Shown: positions 52,987 through 60,553 of the stretch, piece by piece
How positions within the stretch are numbered: the first letter of the stretch is position 1
Layout of the letters: each line of letters opens with the position of its first letter
Origin: Actinomycetospora chibensis
GTDB taxonomy: Bacteria > Actinomycetota > Actinomycetes > Mycobacteriales > Pseudonocardiaceae
Direction of reading: 5' to 3'
Assembly (NCBI RefSeq): GCF_028737215.1
Contig: NZ_JAQZAM010000002.1
Coordinates: 62,001 to 126,000, forward strand
DNA: 64,000 nucleotides
The notes under the pieces: generated by a model
The model's database searches: none
What the model saw: the letters and a program-made list of their open reading frames with translations, nothing else
Told to the model about the DNA's origin: nothing
Translations under genes and position numbers: made by a program

Positions 52987-54008
52987 GCCCGGCCCCACAC
53001 CGCGCCGGCACCCTCGACCACCGGCGCCCGGCCGAGCAGCGGGCGCCACCATTCCTCGTGGGTCCGGTACCAGTCGACGGTCGCCGCGATGCCCTCGTCC
53101 CACCCGATCCGCGGCGCCCAGCCCAGCTCCGAGCGAAGCTTGGTGGAGTCGAGCAGGTAGCGGCGGTCGTGGCTGGGCCGGTCGGGGACGATGGTCTTGA
53201 GCTGTGATGCTTCCTGGGGCCCGAGCCCGAGTGCGCCGAGCACCGCGTCTGCGATGCCCTCGACGTCGACCTCGTGCCCGGAGCCGACGTTGTAGGTCTC
53301 CCCGACCCGGCCGTGGTGGACCACGGCGTCGATCGCCGCGGCGTGGTCCTCGACGTGCAGCCACTCCCGGCGGTTCTTCGTCGACGCGTACAGCGGGAGC
53401 GGCTCCCCGGCCAGCGCCCGCGTGGTGAACAGCGGGATCACCTTCTCCGGGAACTGGAAGGGCCCGTAGTTGTTGCTGCAGTTGGTGATCGTGATCGGCA
53501 CGTCGTAGGTCAGCCCGTAGGCGCGCACCACGTGGTCGCCGCCGGCCTTGGCCGCGTTGTAGGGCGTGCGTGGGCGGTACGGCGACTCCTCGGTGAACGA
53601 CTCGTCGACGTCGAGAGGCAGGTCGCCGTAGACCTCGCAGGTGGAGATGTGGTGGAAGCGGCCCACCCCGACCCGGCGGACCGCCTCGAGCAGGCCCTGG
53701 GTGCCCATCACGTTGGTGGCGAAGAAGTCGCCGGGACGGAGGATGGCGAGGCTGTTGTGCGACTCCGCGGCGAAGTTCACCACCACGTCCACGCCGTACG
53801 CCCGGAGCAGGTGCTCGACGAGCTCGGTGTTCGCCATCGAACCGTGCACGAACTCGACGCCGTCGAGGCCCTCGACGTTCTCCCGCACCCCGGCGTAGGT
53901 CAGCGCGTCCAGCGCCACCACCCGGTCCCCGGGATGCTCACGGCGCCAATACCGCACGACGTTCGAGCCGATGAACCCGGCCGCGCCGGTCACGAGCACG
54001 GTCGCCAC
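52983..54008 (-). CDS. rmlB: dTDP-glucose 4,6-dehydratase, atypical active site
   Basis: This 341-residue short-chain dehydrogenase-type protein has the NAD loop 'VLVTGAAGFIGSN', 'AAESHNSLAI', 'HHISTCEVYGDLPLD', the catalytic 'YNAAK' (Tyr 150, Lys 154) and 'VPDRPSHDRRYLLDSTKLRSELGW'. It would convert dTDP-glucose to the 4-keto-6-deoxy sugar. The usual TDEVYG active site is TCEVYG, so the proton-donating Asp is replaced by Cys, and AAESHVDRSI is also changed. It may therefore be a related dehydratase with another substrate. The GTG at 54008 has GGGGAGG 6 bases upstream. Confidence 0.8.
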   Translation of the reverse strand: MATVLVTGAAGFIGSNVVRYWRREHPGDRVVALDALTYAGVRENVEGLDGVEFVHGSMANTELVEHLLRAYGVDVVVNFAAESHNSLAILRPGDFFATNVMGTQGLLEAVRRVGVGRFHHISTCEVYGDLPLDVDESFTEESPYRPRTPYNAAKAGGDHVVRAYGLTYDVPITITNCSNNYGPFQFPEKVIPLFTTRALAGEPLPLYASTKNRREWLHVEDHAAAIDAVVHHGRVGETYNVGSGHEVDVEGIADAVLGALGLGPQEASQLKTIVPDRPSHDRRYLLDSTKLRSELGWAPRIGWDEGIAATVDWYRTHEEWWRPLLGRAPVVEGAGAVWGRA

Positions 54009-54117
54009 CGGTGGCCTCCCCTGGTCGTCCCGCGCGCCCGTCGCACCGGGCTGGTCGACGCCCGATGCTGCCACGACCACCGGCGGAGCCGGGCCGGCCC
54101 TCCCGGCGCGGGGCCCG

Positions 54118-54612
54118 CTACAGCGTCGCGGCGGGCGGCGGAGGCGGCGTCGCGCCGGCGTCGGCGTCGTCGCCTCCGGGCAGGTGCACGTCGGTGATGA
54201 CGATGTTGAGCTCGACGACGGTGACGCCGGCGATCTCCTCGACGGCCTTCGGCACGTGGCGGCGCAGCGCGCGGACGAGCTCGCGGGCCCCGACGCCGTA
54301 CTCGATCTCGACGTCCAGCCCGATCCGGGCCGTCTGGTTCTCGAGCTCGACGCGGACGCCTGCGGTGTTCTCGGTGCTGCCCGTGAGCGTCTGGCGCACG
54401 GCCCCGACGGCGCGGGAGGAGCTGGCTCCGAGCGCGACGACCCCGGGGATCTCACGGGCGGAGAACGCCGTCACCTTCTGGACGACCGAGGGGAGCACCT
54501 CGGTGGTGCCGTCGACGGCGGTCGGATCGCCGACGGCGCCGGCGCCGCCGACCGACGTGGCCGTCGGGGTGGGGCTGGAGGGGGTGCTGCTCGGACGCTC
54601 GGCGCTGGTCAT
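54118..54612 (-). CDS. Asp23/Gls24 family protein
   Basis: The 164-residue protein has a Ser/Thr/Pro-rich N terminus and the Asp23/Gls24 domain: 'VVQKVTAFSAREIPGVVALG', 'ARIGLDVEIEYGVGARELVRALRRHVPKAVEEIAGVTVVELNIVITDVHLPG'-type order. The family forms membrane- or envelope-associated complexes linked to stress. The ATG at 54612 is preferred to 54672. It lies 65 bases after gvpK on the same strand and is probably the last gene of the gas vesicle operon. The Ala/Pro-rich tail is short. Confidence 0.8.
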   Translation of the reverse strand: MTSAERPSSTPSSPTPTATSVGGAGAVGDPTAVDGTTEVLPSVVQKVTAFSAREIPGVVALGASSSRAVGAVRQTLTGSTENTAGVRVELENQTARIGLDVEIEYGVGARELVRALRRHVPKAVEEIAGVTVVELNIVITDVHLPGGDDADAGATPPPPPAATL

Positions 54613-54677
54613 GTGCCCCGAGTACCCCGCCTCGTCCCGGCGGAGTCCGATCCCGTGCGCACGATCGGGCACCGCGG

Positions 54678-54965
54678 TCAGCGGTCGCGGGGCAGGAGCG
54701 GGCCCAGCGGTCCGAGATCCAGGTTGAGGTCGTCCGCCGTGAGCCCGAACTGCTCGGTGAGCTCGTCCATCGCCTCCGCCAGCAGCATCAGTGAGGTGCC
54801 GAGGTCCTCCTCCTGCTGCTCGGTGAGGTCCCCCTGGTCGACGCGCCGGATCGCCTGTCGCTCCATGAGCTGGCGCAGCAGCTCGACGATCGTGAGCACC
54901 AGCTTCATGAGATCTCGGCGGACCGCGTCCTTGTCGATCTCGATGCGGTTCGCCCGCTCACTCAT
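54678..54965 (-). CDS. gvpK: Gas vesicle protein GvpK
   Basis: The 95-residue protein matches GvpK: 'RIEIDKDAVRRDLMKLVLTIVELLRQLMERQAIRRVDQGDLTEQQEEDLGTSLMLLAEAMDEL' in order, ending in 'FGLTADDLNLDLGPLGPLL'. GvpK is required for gas vesicle formation in other organisms, probably in assembly. Its ATG lies 8 bases inside the end of the gvpS-type gene. Confidence 0.95.
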   Translation of the reverse strand: MSERANRIEIDKDAVRRDLMKLVLTIVELLRQLMERQAIRRVDQGDLTEQQEEDLGTSLMLLAEAMDELTEQFGLTADDLNLDLGPLGPLLPRDR

Positions 54966-55266
54966 CGCCCAGCTCCAGCTCCCGGGCCGTCAGGGCCTTC
55001 GGCGCGGCGGCCCCGTTCCGCGGCGTGTCGCCACGTTCGGCCCGCTCCGCGAGCGTGCCCTGCCGCTCCACCGGCGCGATCGACATGACGAGGGCGCGGA
55101 GCGAGATGCGCACGAGGTCGACCCCGGCGAGCGAGATCGTCAGGTCGCCGACGAGCACGACGCCGCCGGCGAGCAGCCGGTCGAGCAGGTCGACCAGGGC
55201 GACCTCCTCGTTCCCGAACAGCGACGTCGCCCGTGGCTCGAGCTCTCCCGAGGACGGGCCCGTCAC
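54958..55266 (-). CDS. gvpS: GvpA/J-family protein (gvpS position)
   Basis: The 102-residue protein has the short GvpA-type core 'VALVDLLDRLLAGGVVLVGDLTISLAGVDLVRISLRALVMS', with two helices around the beta hairpin. The C terminus is a charged tail. It is a minor wall or nucleation paralogue. In Streptomyces the gene between gvpL and gvpK is called gvpS; I use this name from position. The GTG overlaps the gvpL stop by 4 bases. Confidence 0.85.
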   Translation of the reverse strand: MTGPSSGELEPRATSLFGNEEVALVDLLDRLLAGGVVLVGDLTISLAGVDLVRISLRALVMSIAPVERQGTLAERAERGDTPRNGAAAPKALTARELELGDE

Positions 55267-56045
55267 GGCGCCGATCCCCCTGAGGAGGAGGTGGCGGCGG
55301 CGGCGAAGGAGTAGGGGACCCAGGGCCCGGTGAGCTCGACCCGCACCTTCGGGTGGTCCTGGTAGGAGGCGACGACGGCGCGGAGCTCGTCGACCCGCTC
55401 GACCGGCAGCAGGTAGGCCTGGTTGAGGACCATCGGGTCGGTCTGCCCGGACAGCTGGGCGTCCTGGAGCCGGTGGCTCTTCACAGCCGCGGCGAGGGCC
55501 GAGACGGCCGCGTCCACCTCGTCCGCGGCCCGTCGGGCGTCCTCGAGCGTCGTGTCGCCCTCGCGCAGGGCCTTCCGTCGCCGGCGGAGGTAGTCCGCAC
55601 CCGACTTCGGCTTCTCGGCCTCCGCCTCGGCCGCGGCCGGGCTCCCCTTGCGGGCGTAGACCTTGAGGCCCCACTCGGCGCGTCCGGCGAGGCGGTCGAG
55701 CACCGCGGAGAAGGTCTCGGCGCTCTCGTCGAGCACGGCCCGCACCCGCTCGTCGTCGAAGTACACCGTCGCCAGCCCGAGCGGCGCCACGAGGTGGTCG
55801 CGTCCGAGGGTGTCGACGACGTGGTGGTGCGCCCGGGCGGTCGCGGCCAGCCACTCGAGGTCCTCGAGGCGCTCCTCGAGCGCCCGTTCCTGGAACTCGG
55901 CGCGGTCGGCGTCGCTCACCACGGCCGTCACGCCGCGGTGCTCGACGGTCCGGACGGGCCGTCCTCCGAGCCCCTCGAGCCCCGCGACGGCGGCGGGGTC
56001 GACCTCGCGGGCGACGGCGTAGACGTAGGTCAGCGTGTCACTCAT
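55263..56045 (-). CDS. gvpL: Gas vesicle protein GvpL (GvpF/L family)
   Basis: The 260-residue protein has the two-domain GvpF/L layout: 'TYVYAVAREVDPAAVAGLEGL', 'AATARAHHHVVDTLGRDHLVAPLGLATVYFDDERVRAVL', and a C-terminal 'QAYLLPVERVDELRAVVASYQDHPKVRVELTGPWVPYSF'. These proteins bind GvpA and help nucleate or extend the wall. A Lys/Arg/Ala-rich insert lies at about 125-165. The ATG overlaps the gvpJ stop by 4 bases. Its position after gvpJ follows the Streptomyces order. Confidence 0.92.
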   Translation of the reverse strand: MSDTLTYVYAVAREVDPAAVAGLEGLGGRPVRTVEHRGVTAVVSDADRAEFQERALEERLEDLEWLAATARAHHHVVDTLGRDHLVAPLGLATVYFDDERVRAVLDESAETFSAVLDRLAGRAEWGLKVYARKGSPAAAEAEAEKPKSGADYLRRRRKALREGDTTLEDARRAADEVDAAVSALAAAVKSHRLQDAQLSGQTDPMVLNQAYLLPVERVDELRAVVASYQDHPKVRVELTGPWVPYSFAAAATSSSGGSAP

Positions 56046-56599
56046 TCCTCCGCCTTCCGACGTCGGCGCGGAGCGGCCTTCCCCCCGCCGCCCTGTCGCG
56101 CCGTCTGCTTCGACCGCCGCGCGGGCTGGGGTTCGGGTTCCTCGGTGTCGTCGACGATCTCGGCGTCGACCAGCTCGTCCTCGTCGTCGGCCTCGTCGTC
56201 CACGCCCTCGAGGTCCTCGGGCTCCTCGTCACCCTCGAGGGCCGCCTGCCCGTTGCGGCCCTCCAGGGCCTCGAGGCGCTCCTTCAGCCGGCGGTTCTCC
56301 TGTTCGAGCTCGCTGTGTCCCGAGGAGAGGGTGGGGTCGCGCTCCCACCAGTCGATGCCCATCTCCTTGGCGCGGTCGACGGACGCCACGATGAGCCGGA
56401 GCTTGATCGTCAGCAGCTCGATGTCGAGCAGGTTGATCTGGACGTCGCCGGCGATGACGATGCCCTTGTCGAGGACCCGCTCGAGGATGTCGGCGAGGTT
56501 CGTGCCGTCGCCGCCACCGCCCTGGGCGGCCGGCTGGCGGCCGCCGGCCTGGTTCGGGGCGGACGGCATCTGCCCTGTCCAGCGCACCGGGTCACTCAT
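56042..56599 (-). CDS. gvpJ: Gas vesicle protein GvpJ with long charged tail
   Basis: The 185-residue protein has a GvpA-type core at about 32-80: 'LADILERVLDKGIVIAGDVQINLLDIELLTIKLRLIVASVDRAKEMGIDWWE'. A coiled coil follows ('ELEQENRRLKERLEALEG', about 97-114), then an acidic stretch of about 45 residues and a basic end ('RRSKQTARQ', 'PRRRRKAEE'). GvpJ caps or nucleates the vesicle. The tail roughly doubles the usual charge-rich end. The ATG at 56599 follows GAGGGAG by 5 bases. Confidence 0.92.
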   Translation of the reverse strand: MSDPVRWTGQMPSAPNQAGGRQPAAQGGGGDGTNLADILERVLDKGIVIAGDVQINLLDIELLTIKLRLIVASVDRAKEMGIDWWERDPTLSSGHSELEQENRRLKERLEALEGRNGQAALEGDEEPEDLEGVDDEADDEDELVDAEIVDDTEEPEPQPARRSKQTARQGGGGKAAPRRRRKAEE

Positions 56600-56638
56600 G
56601 GTCACTCCCTCTCGTGTCCCCCGGCTCGCGTCGGGCCG

Positions 56639-57754
56639 TCACTCGTCGTCGCCGCGACCCCGTGTGTAGCGCTTCAGCCGTTTGTAGCTGATCAGCTCGC
56701 CGTCCTCGTCCATCTCGGCCTCGTAGATCGCCAGGATGTCGGTCGACTCGGGGATGCGGTGGCTCTCCACCACCTCCAGACCCACGACGTAACCCTCGTC
56801 GGTGCGGCGCACCGAGGTGATCGACTCGCTCTCCTTACCGCTCATCTCCATCACCTGCTCCGCAGCGAAGCGAGCGATCTTGCGAGCGGGGATGGGCTTC
56901 TTGGGCGCCGGCTCGGGGTCCGGTTCGGGCTCGGATTCCTCGACGCTGTCCGGCTCCTCGACGCCCTCGGGCTCGTCGAGGTCCTCGGCGTCGTCGGCGT
57001 CGTCGACCTCGTCCAGGTCCTCGGGCTCGTCGGCCTCGTCGACGTCGTCGGCGTCGTCGGCGTCGTCGACCTCGTCCAGGTCCTCCGGCTCGTCGATCTC
57101 CTCCGGCTCGGCCGCGTCCTCGCTGGTGTCCTCCGCGCGGCGGCGGCGGGGCCGTTCCTGCTCGCTCTCCGAACGGCGCCGGCGGCGCGGACGCTCCTCG
57201 CCCCCACCGGAGTCCGTCGGGGCCTCGTCGGCGGCGGGCCGGCGTCGACGACGGGGTCGTTCCTGGTCCGGGGCCGAGTCGCCGTCCTCCTCTGTCCGGC
57301 GCCGACGGCGCGGGCGCTCGTCGTCCGATCCGGCGGTGCCGTTCCCGGCGTCGGACGTCCGGCGCCGCTTCGGGCGCTCCTCGTCCGAACCGCTCGACGA
57401 CTCCGACGTCCGACGCCGCTTCGGGCGCTCCTCATCCGAACCGCTCGACGACTCCGAGGTCCGACGACGTCGCGGCCGGTCGCCCTCCGCCTCGCCCTCC
57501 GAACGACGTCGCCGGCGTGGACGCTCCTCGTCCGAGCCGGACGCGGTCTCGGACGTGCGGCGCCGACGGCGCGGCTTCTCCTCGCCCGAAGAGTCCGAGG
57601 ACTCCGAAGGGGTCGGGTCCCCGTTCGACCGGCGTCGTTCGGGCGCGTCCTCTCCGGATTCCCCGGACGCCGCCGACCGTCGGCGGCGGGGCCGCTCCTG
57701 ATCGGTGACGCGCGGGGCGTCGTCGTCCTCGGTGACGTCGGCGGACCGCGTCAC
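56639..57754 (-). CDS. gvpO: GvpO with giant low-complexity N-terminal region
   Basis: The last 85 or so residues are a GvpO domain: 'ARKIARFAAEQVMEMSGKESESITSVRRTDEGYVVGLEVVESHRIPESTDILAIYEAEMDEDGELISYKRLKRYTRG' in order. GvpO usually has about 100-150 residues; this one has 371. Residues 20-206 hold ten blocks of the type ERPRRRR, separated by Ser/Asp/Glu-rich spacers. Residues 210-285 are almost wholly acidic with a repeated DEPEDLDEVDDADDA. One 17-residue unit (99-115) is repeated exactly at 116-132. GvpO is needed for gas vesicle production in several species. The GTG overlaps the gvpG stop by 4 bases. Confidence 0.93.
   Translation of the reverse strand: MTRSADVTEDDDAPRVTDQERPRRRRSAASGESGEDAPERRRSNGDPTPSESSDSSGEEKPRRRRRTSETASGSDEERPRRRRRSEGEAEGDRPRRRRTSESSSGSDEERPKRRRTSESSSGSDEERPKRRRTSDAGNGTAGSDDERPRRRRRTEEDGDSAPDQERPRRRRRPAADEAPTDSGGGEERPRRRRRSESEQERPRRRRAEDTSEDAAEPEEIDEPEDLDEVDDADDADDVDEADEPEDLDEVDDADDAEDLDEPEGVEEPDSVEESEPEPDPEPAPKKPIPARKIARFAAEQVMEMSGKESESITSVRRTDEGYVVGLEVVESHRIPESTDILAIYEAEMDEDGELISYKRLKRYTRGRGDDE
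56987..57094. repeat. Duplicated acidic repeat in gvpO
   Basis: The residues DEPEDLDEVDDADDA occur at 221-235 and 242-256 of GvpO. The DNA is built from repeats of GTCGTCGGC-type triplets, prone to slippage. Confidence 0.6.
57359..57460. repeat. Two exact-protein 51-base tandem repeats in gvpO
   Basis: Two adjacent 51-base units encode the same 17 residues, TSESSSGSDEERPKRRR, with only two or three base differences visible between them. They are probably a recent duplication. Confidence 0.7.
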
Positions 57755-57984
57755 GTGCCACCCCCGCCCACGAGGCGCTGCAGCAGGACAGTCTGCTGCT
57801 CGTCCCGTTCGTCCTCGCTGATCTCACCGCGGTCGAACGCGGCGTCCAGCTCGTCGATCTGCGCACGGATGACGCCGGGGTCGTTCATCTGGTGGTCGAC
57901 CTGGTCGGCGATCTTCTCGCCGACCCAGGCCACCCCGCGGACCGGGGCGAGGGGCAGGAGCAGCAACTCGGTGAAGAAACCCAC
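57751..57984 (-). CDS. gvpG: Gas vesicle protein GvpG
   Basis: The 77-residue protein is a clear GvpG: 'GFFTELLLLPLAPVRGVAWVGEKIADQVDHQ', then 'IDELDAAFDRGEISEDERDEQQ'. It is a small helical assembly factor found next to gvpF. The GTG at 57984 aligns with the family start. GAGGG lies 10 bases upstream. The stop overlaps the gvpO start. Confidence 0.93.
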   Translation of the reverse strand: MGFFTELLLLPLAPVRGVAWVGEKIADQVDHQMNDPGVIRAQIDELDAAFDRGEISEDERDEQQTVLLQRLVGGGGT

Positions 57985-57997
57985 GATGCGCCGGCCC

Positions 57998-58804
57998 TCA
58001 GGCCTGGGCCTCGGGGGGCGCTTCGAACTCGGGCAGGAAGTCGAAGGCCGCCGTGGGCCCGATGAGCCGCAGCTCGACCCGTCCCGCCCAGGCGTTGCCC
58101 AGGTCGTCGACGGCCTGCTCGAAATCGTCACGCCCGTCGGTCTTGACGAGGAACGCGAGGTGCACGGCCCCGTTCTCGCCGCCCGCCTCCTTCACCTCGG
58201 TCGCCACCGCGAACTTCGAGAGCGCGTCGACCGTGGCCTGCGCGTCCTCCTGCCGCAGCTGGTCCATCGCCTTCGAGATCGACTCGCCGAGCTGGATGCG
58301 GTCGTAGTAGCTCGCGTCCTCGTCGACCCCGGCGATCTTCTCCCGCAGCTGCTGGATGCGGGGATCGGACTCGACGATGCGGGTGAGGATGACGTCCTGG
58401 TTGTAATCGCCGCGCAGCCGGAACTCGAGATGGCCGCGGAGCTGATCGAGCGCGCGCAGGAAGTAGTCCTGGTGCGGCTTCAGCAGCTCCTCGGCGACCG
58501 CGTCGTCGTCGGTGACGACCGCCCCGAAACGCATCGGGAGGACGGGCACCTCCTGCGCGATCGCGTTGAGGACGGCCTCGTGCGCCATCAGGTCGCGCCG
58601 GGTGCCCAGGGGTCGGTCGGCGGAGACGTCGCTGACGACGGCCGCCAGCCCGCCCTCGGTGACGAGACCCAGCTCGCCGTCCTCGTCACCGTGCGGGATC
58701 GGCTCGAGCCCGTCGGGGATGCGCATCCCCGCCGGGACGATGCCGTAGATGTAGGACCCGCGGGTCGTGCTCCGGGACTTGGTGGAGTCCTCCGTCGTGG
58801 TCAC
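57998..58804 (-). CDS. gvpF: Gas vesicle protein GvpF (GvpF/L family)
   Basis: The 268-residue protein has 'GSYIYGIVPAGMRIPDGLEPI', 'MAHEAVLNAIAQEVPVLPMRFGAVVTDDDAVAEELLKPHQDYF' and 'GAVHLAFLVKTDGRDDFEQAVDDLGNAWAGRVELRLIGPTAAFDFL' in order, typical of GvpF. GvpF contacts GvpA and may prevent premature assembly. It lies 10 bases after gvpA and 13 bases before gvpG. Confidence 0.94.
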   Translation of the reverse strand: MTTTEDSTKSRSTTRGSYIYGIVPAGMRIPDGLEPIPHGDEDGELGLVTEGGLAAVVSDVSADRPLGTRRDLMAHEAVLNAIAQEVPVLPMRFGAVVTDDDAVAEELLKPHQDYFLRALDQLRGHLEFRLRGDYNQDVILTRIVESDPRIQQLREKIAGVDEDASYYDRIQLGESISKAMDQLRQEDAQATVDALSKFAVATEVKEAGGENGAVHLAFLVKTDGRDDFEQAVDDLGNAWAGRVELRLIGPTAAFDFLPEFEAPPEAQA

Positions 58805-58814
58805 CTCGGCCCCC

Positions 58815-59198
58815 TCATGCCTTCTCGCGCTTGCTCTGCTGGCGCTCGCCGCGGACCTCGTCCCACTTCTCCTTGCCGGCGTCGAGCACCCCCTTGGTCT
58901 TGCCCTTCGCGCCGCCCTCGGTGGCGCCCTCGGTGAGGCCGCCCATGAACTCCCCGAGGTCCTTGCCACCCTTCTGATGCAGGTCGAGGCGGTTCGTGGC
59001 CTCGGCGAACTTCAGATAGGTGTCGACACTGGCCACGACGATCCGGGCGTCGATGGTGATCAGCTCGATGCCGACCAGCGACACCTTGACGAACGCATCG
59101 ATGACGAGGCCCTTGTCGAGGATGAGATCGAGGACCTCGGCGAGCCCGCCCTGGGGCGCCTTCTGGACGCCGCCGCCCGATTGCTGGCTGATCGTCAC
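58815..59198 (-). CDS. gvpA: Major gas vesicle shell protein GvpA
   Basis: GvpA builds the hollow ribbed shell. The 127-residue protein has the near-invariant core '[55 protein letters not shown]' at about 19-73, which fits the helix-strand-strand-helix shell unit. A longer tail than usual (to 127) is Gly/Lys/Glu-rich. A 17-base-pair hairpin sits 29 bases upstream. The GTG start has GGGAGGA at 11 bases, which is a long spacing. Confidence 0.96.
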   Translation of the reverse strand: MTISQQSGGGVQKAPQGGLAEVLDLILDKGLVIDAFVKVSLVGIELITIDARIVVASVDTYLKFAEATNRLDLHQKGGKDLGEFMGGLTEGATEGGAKGKTKGVLDAGKEKWDEVRGERQQSKREKA

Positions 59199-59226
59199 GC
59201 TGTCTCACTTCCTCCCTGTGCGGATC

Positions 59227-59265
59227 GCCCACGACGGGCCCCGGTGACCGGGACCCGTCGTGGGC
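59227..59265 (-). terminator. 17-bp hairpin between the gvpZ-like gene and gvpA
   Basis: GCCCACGACGGG-c-CCCGG and CCGGG-a-CCCGTCGTGGGC pair across a three-base TGA loop: 17 pairs and one mismatch. It starts 17 bases after the upstream stop and ends 29 bases before the gvpA GTG. No T-tract follows. It may be a partial stop, a processing site or a stabiliser of gvpA mRNA. Confidence 0.6.
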
Positions 59266-59281
59266 GTCGATCGGCCGGCGA

Positions 59282-60553
59282 TCAGGCCGGGGTGCGCTGA
59301 CGTCGCGAGCGACGACGCGGGCGGTCGTCCTCCTCGGCGGGGGCGTCCTCCGCGGCCTCGTCCTCGGCGTCCTCCGGGAGGTCGTCGTCGACGTCCTCCT
59401 CGGCCTCGTCCTCGAGTTCGTCCTCGAGCTCGTCCTCGTCCGCCTCGTCCTCGAGCTCGTCGAGGTCCTCGTCGGCGTCCTCGTCCTCGTCCTCGGCCAC
59501 GAGGTCGTCGTCGACGTCCTCGTCCTCGTCCTCGTCGAGGTCGTCCTCGGCGAGCTCGCCCTCCTCGGAGTCCTCGAGCTCCTCGTCCTCCTCGGCCGCC
59601 CGCTGCTCCTCCTCGAGGGCTTCCTCGTGGGTCTTGACGACCTCGCTGTCGCGGATCTCGCCGCGCCAGCCCTCGAGTTCCTCACGGTTGATCAGCGTGT
59701 CCATCATGACGTGACGGCAGAAGTGCTTGAACTCCAGCCGGGCGCGACGCCCGACCGCACGCCAGAGGTTCCCCGTCTTCTCGAAGAAGCCCTGCGGGTA
59801 GTACTCCATGATCAGGACGATGCGCGTCAGGTTCGGCGCGAGTTCACTGAACGTCACGATCCCGTCCGCAGAACCCTTGGCCCCCGACGACACCCACAGA
59901 ATGTGGCTATCGGGGACCTGTTCGCGGATAGTCGTCTCCCAGGAACGACGCGACCAGAACACCTTCGCGGTCCAGACGACCTTCTCGTCGGACTCCTGAT
60001 TGACCGTCTCGACCTTCTTCATGAAGCTCGGGAAGTCGGCCATCTGGGTCCACTGGTCGTAAGCCACGCGCAGCGGGACCCCGACGTCCTGGACCTCGTA
60101 GATGTTCATGAACTTGAACTTGCCGCGGCCGGTGCTGTTCCCACCGCCACCACCGCCGCCGCTGCCGTCCTCGTCGCCCTCGTCGTCGTCGTCTCCGCCG
60201 CCGAGACCGACCGCCCCCAGCGCCTTGTCCTTCACCGTCGAGAGACCGCTCTTGATCGCTCCGCCGATGCCGCCGCCCGACGAGTCGTCGTCATCGCCCG
60301 ACCCACCGCCGAACGCGGCACCGAGGTTGCCCGGGTTCCCGGCGACGTCGGTGAGCTTGCCGGTCAGCCCCTCGACCTGGTCGAGAGCGGCGTTGACCGC
60401 CTTGTCGGTGGCCGCCTTCAGCAGCGTCTGAGCCGCCTGCTTGAGACGGTCGACGGGCAGCACGTCGGTGATCGACGAGCCGGACCCGCTGTCGTCGTCG
60501 TGCGGGAGCTGGCCGTTGGAAGCCGCCCGCGGATCGGTCGTGGTCTCAGTCAT
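59282..60553 (-). CDS. SRPBCC-domain gas vesicle cluster protein (gvpZ position) with acidic tail
   Basis: The 423-residue protein has a Gly/Asp-rich N terminus (1-145) and an SRPBCC helix-grip domain at about 146-295 ('MNIYEVQDVGVPLRVAYDQWTQMADFPSFMKKVETV', 'VWTAKVFWSRRSWETTI', 'LTRIVLIMEYYPQGF'). An almost pure Asp/Glu stretch runs from 315 to 410, ending in the basic RPRRRSRRQRTPA. SRPBCC genes are a regular part of actinomycete gvp clusters, where I believe the slot is called gvpZ. The role is unknown. Its ATG overlaps the upstream stop by 8 bases. Confidence 0.82.
   Translation of the reverse strand: MTETTTDPRAASNGQLPHDDDSGSGSSITDVLPVDRLKQAAQTLLKAATDKAVNAALDQVEGLTGKLTDVAGNPGNLGAAFGGGSGDDDDSSGGGIGGAIKSGLSTVKDKALGAVGLGGGDDDDEGDEDGSGGGGGGGNSTGRGKFKFMNIYEVQDVGVPLRVAYDQWTQMADFPSFMKKVETVNQESDEKVVWTAKVFWSRRSWETTIREQVPDSHILWVSSGAKGSADGIVTFSELAPNLTRIVLIMEYYPQGFFEKTGNLWRAVGRRARLEFKHFCRHVMMDTLINREELEGWRGEIRDSEVVKTHEEALEEEQRAAEEDEELEDSEEGELAEDDLDEDEDEDVDDDLVAEDEDEDADEDLDELEDEADEDELEDELEDEAEEDVDDDLPEDAEDEAAEDAPAEEDDRPRRRSRRQRTPA

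Noticed and set aside
54613-54630. TACTCG as a leaderless -10 for the Asp23 gene
   Set aside because: The last base is not T, and the gene probably belongs to the gvp operon transcript.
57359-57460. Regular repeats considered as CRISPR or other array
   Set aside because: They are adjacent coding units of 51 bases without spacers and lie within gvpO.
59320-59600. CTCGTC-type simple repeats as a satellite element
   Set aside because: They encode the Asp/Glu tail of the SRPBCC protein in frame; codon repetition explains them.
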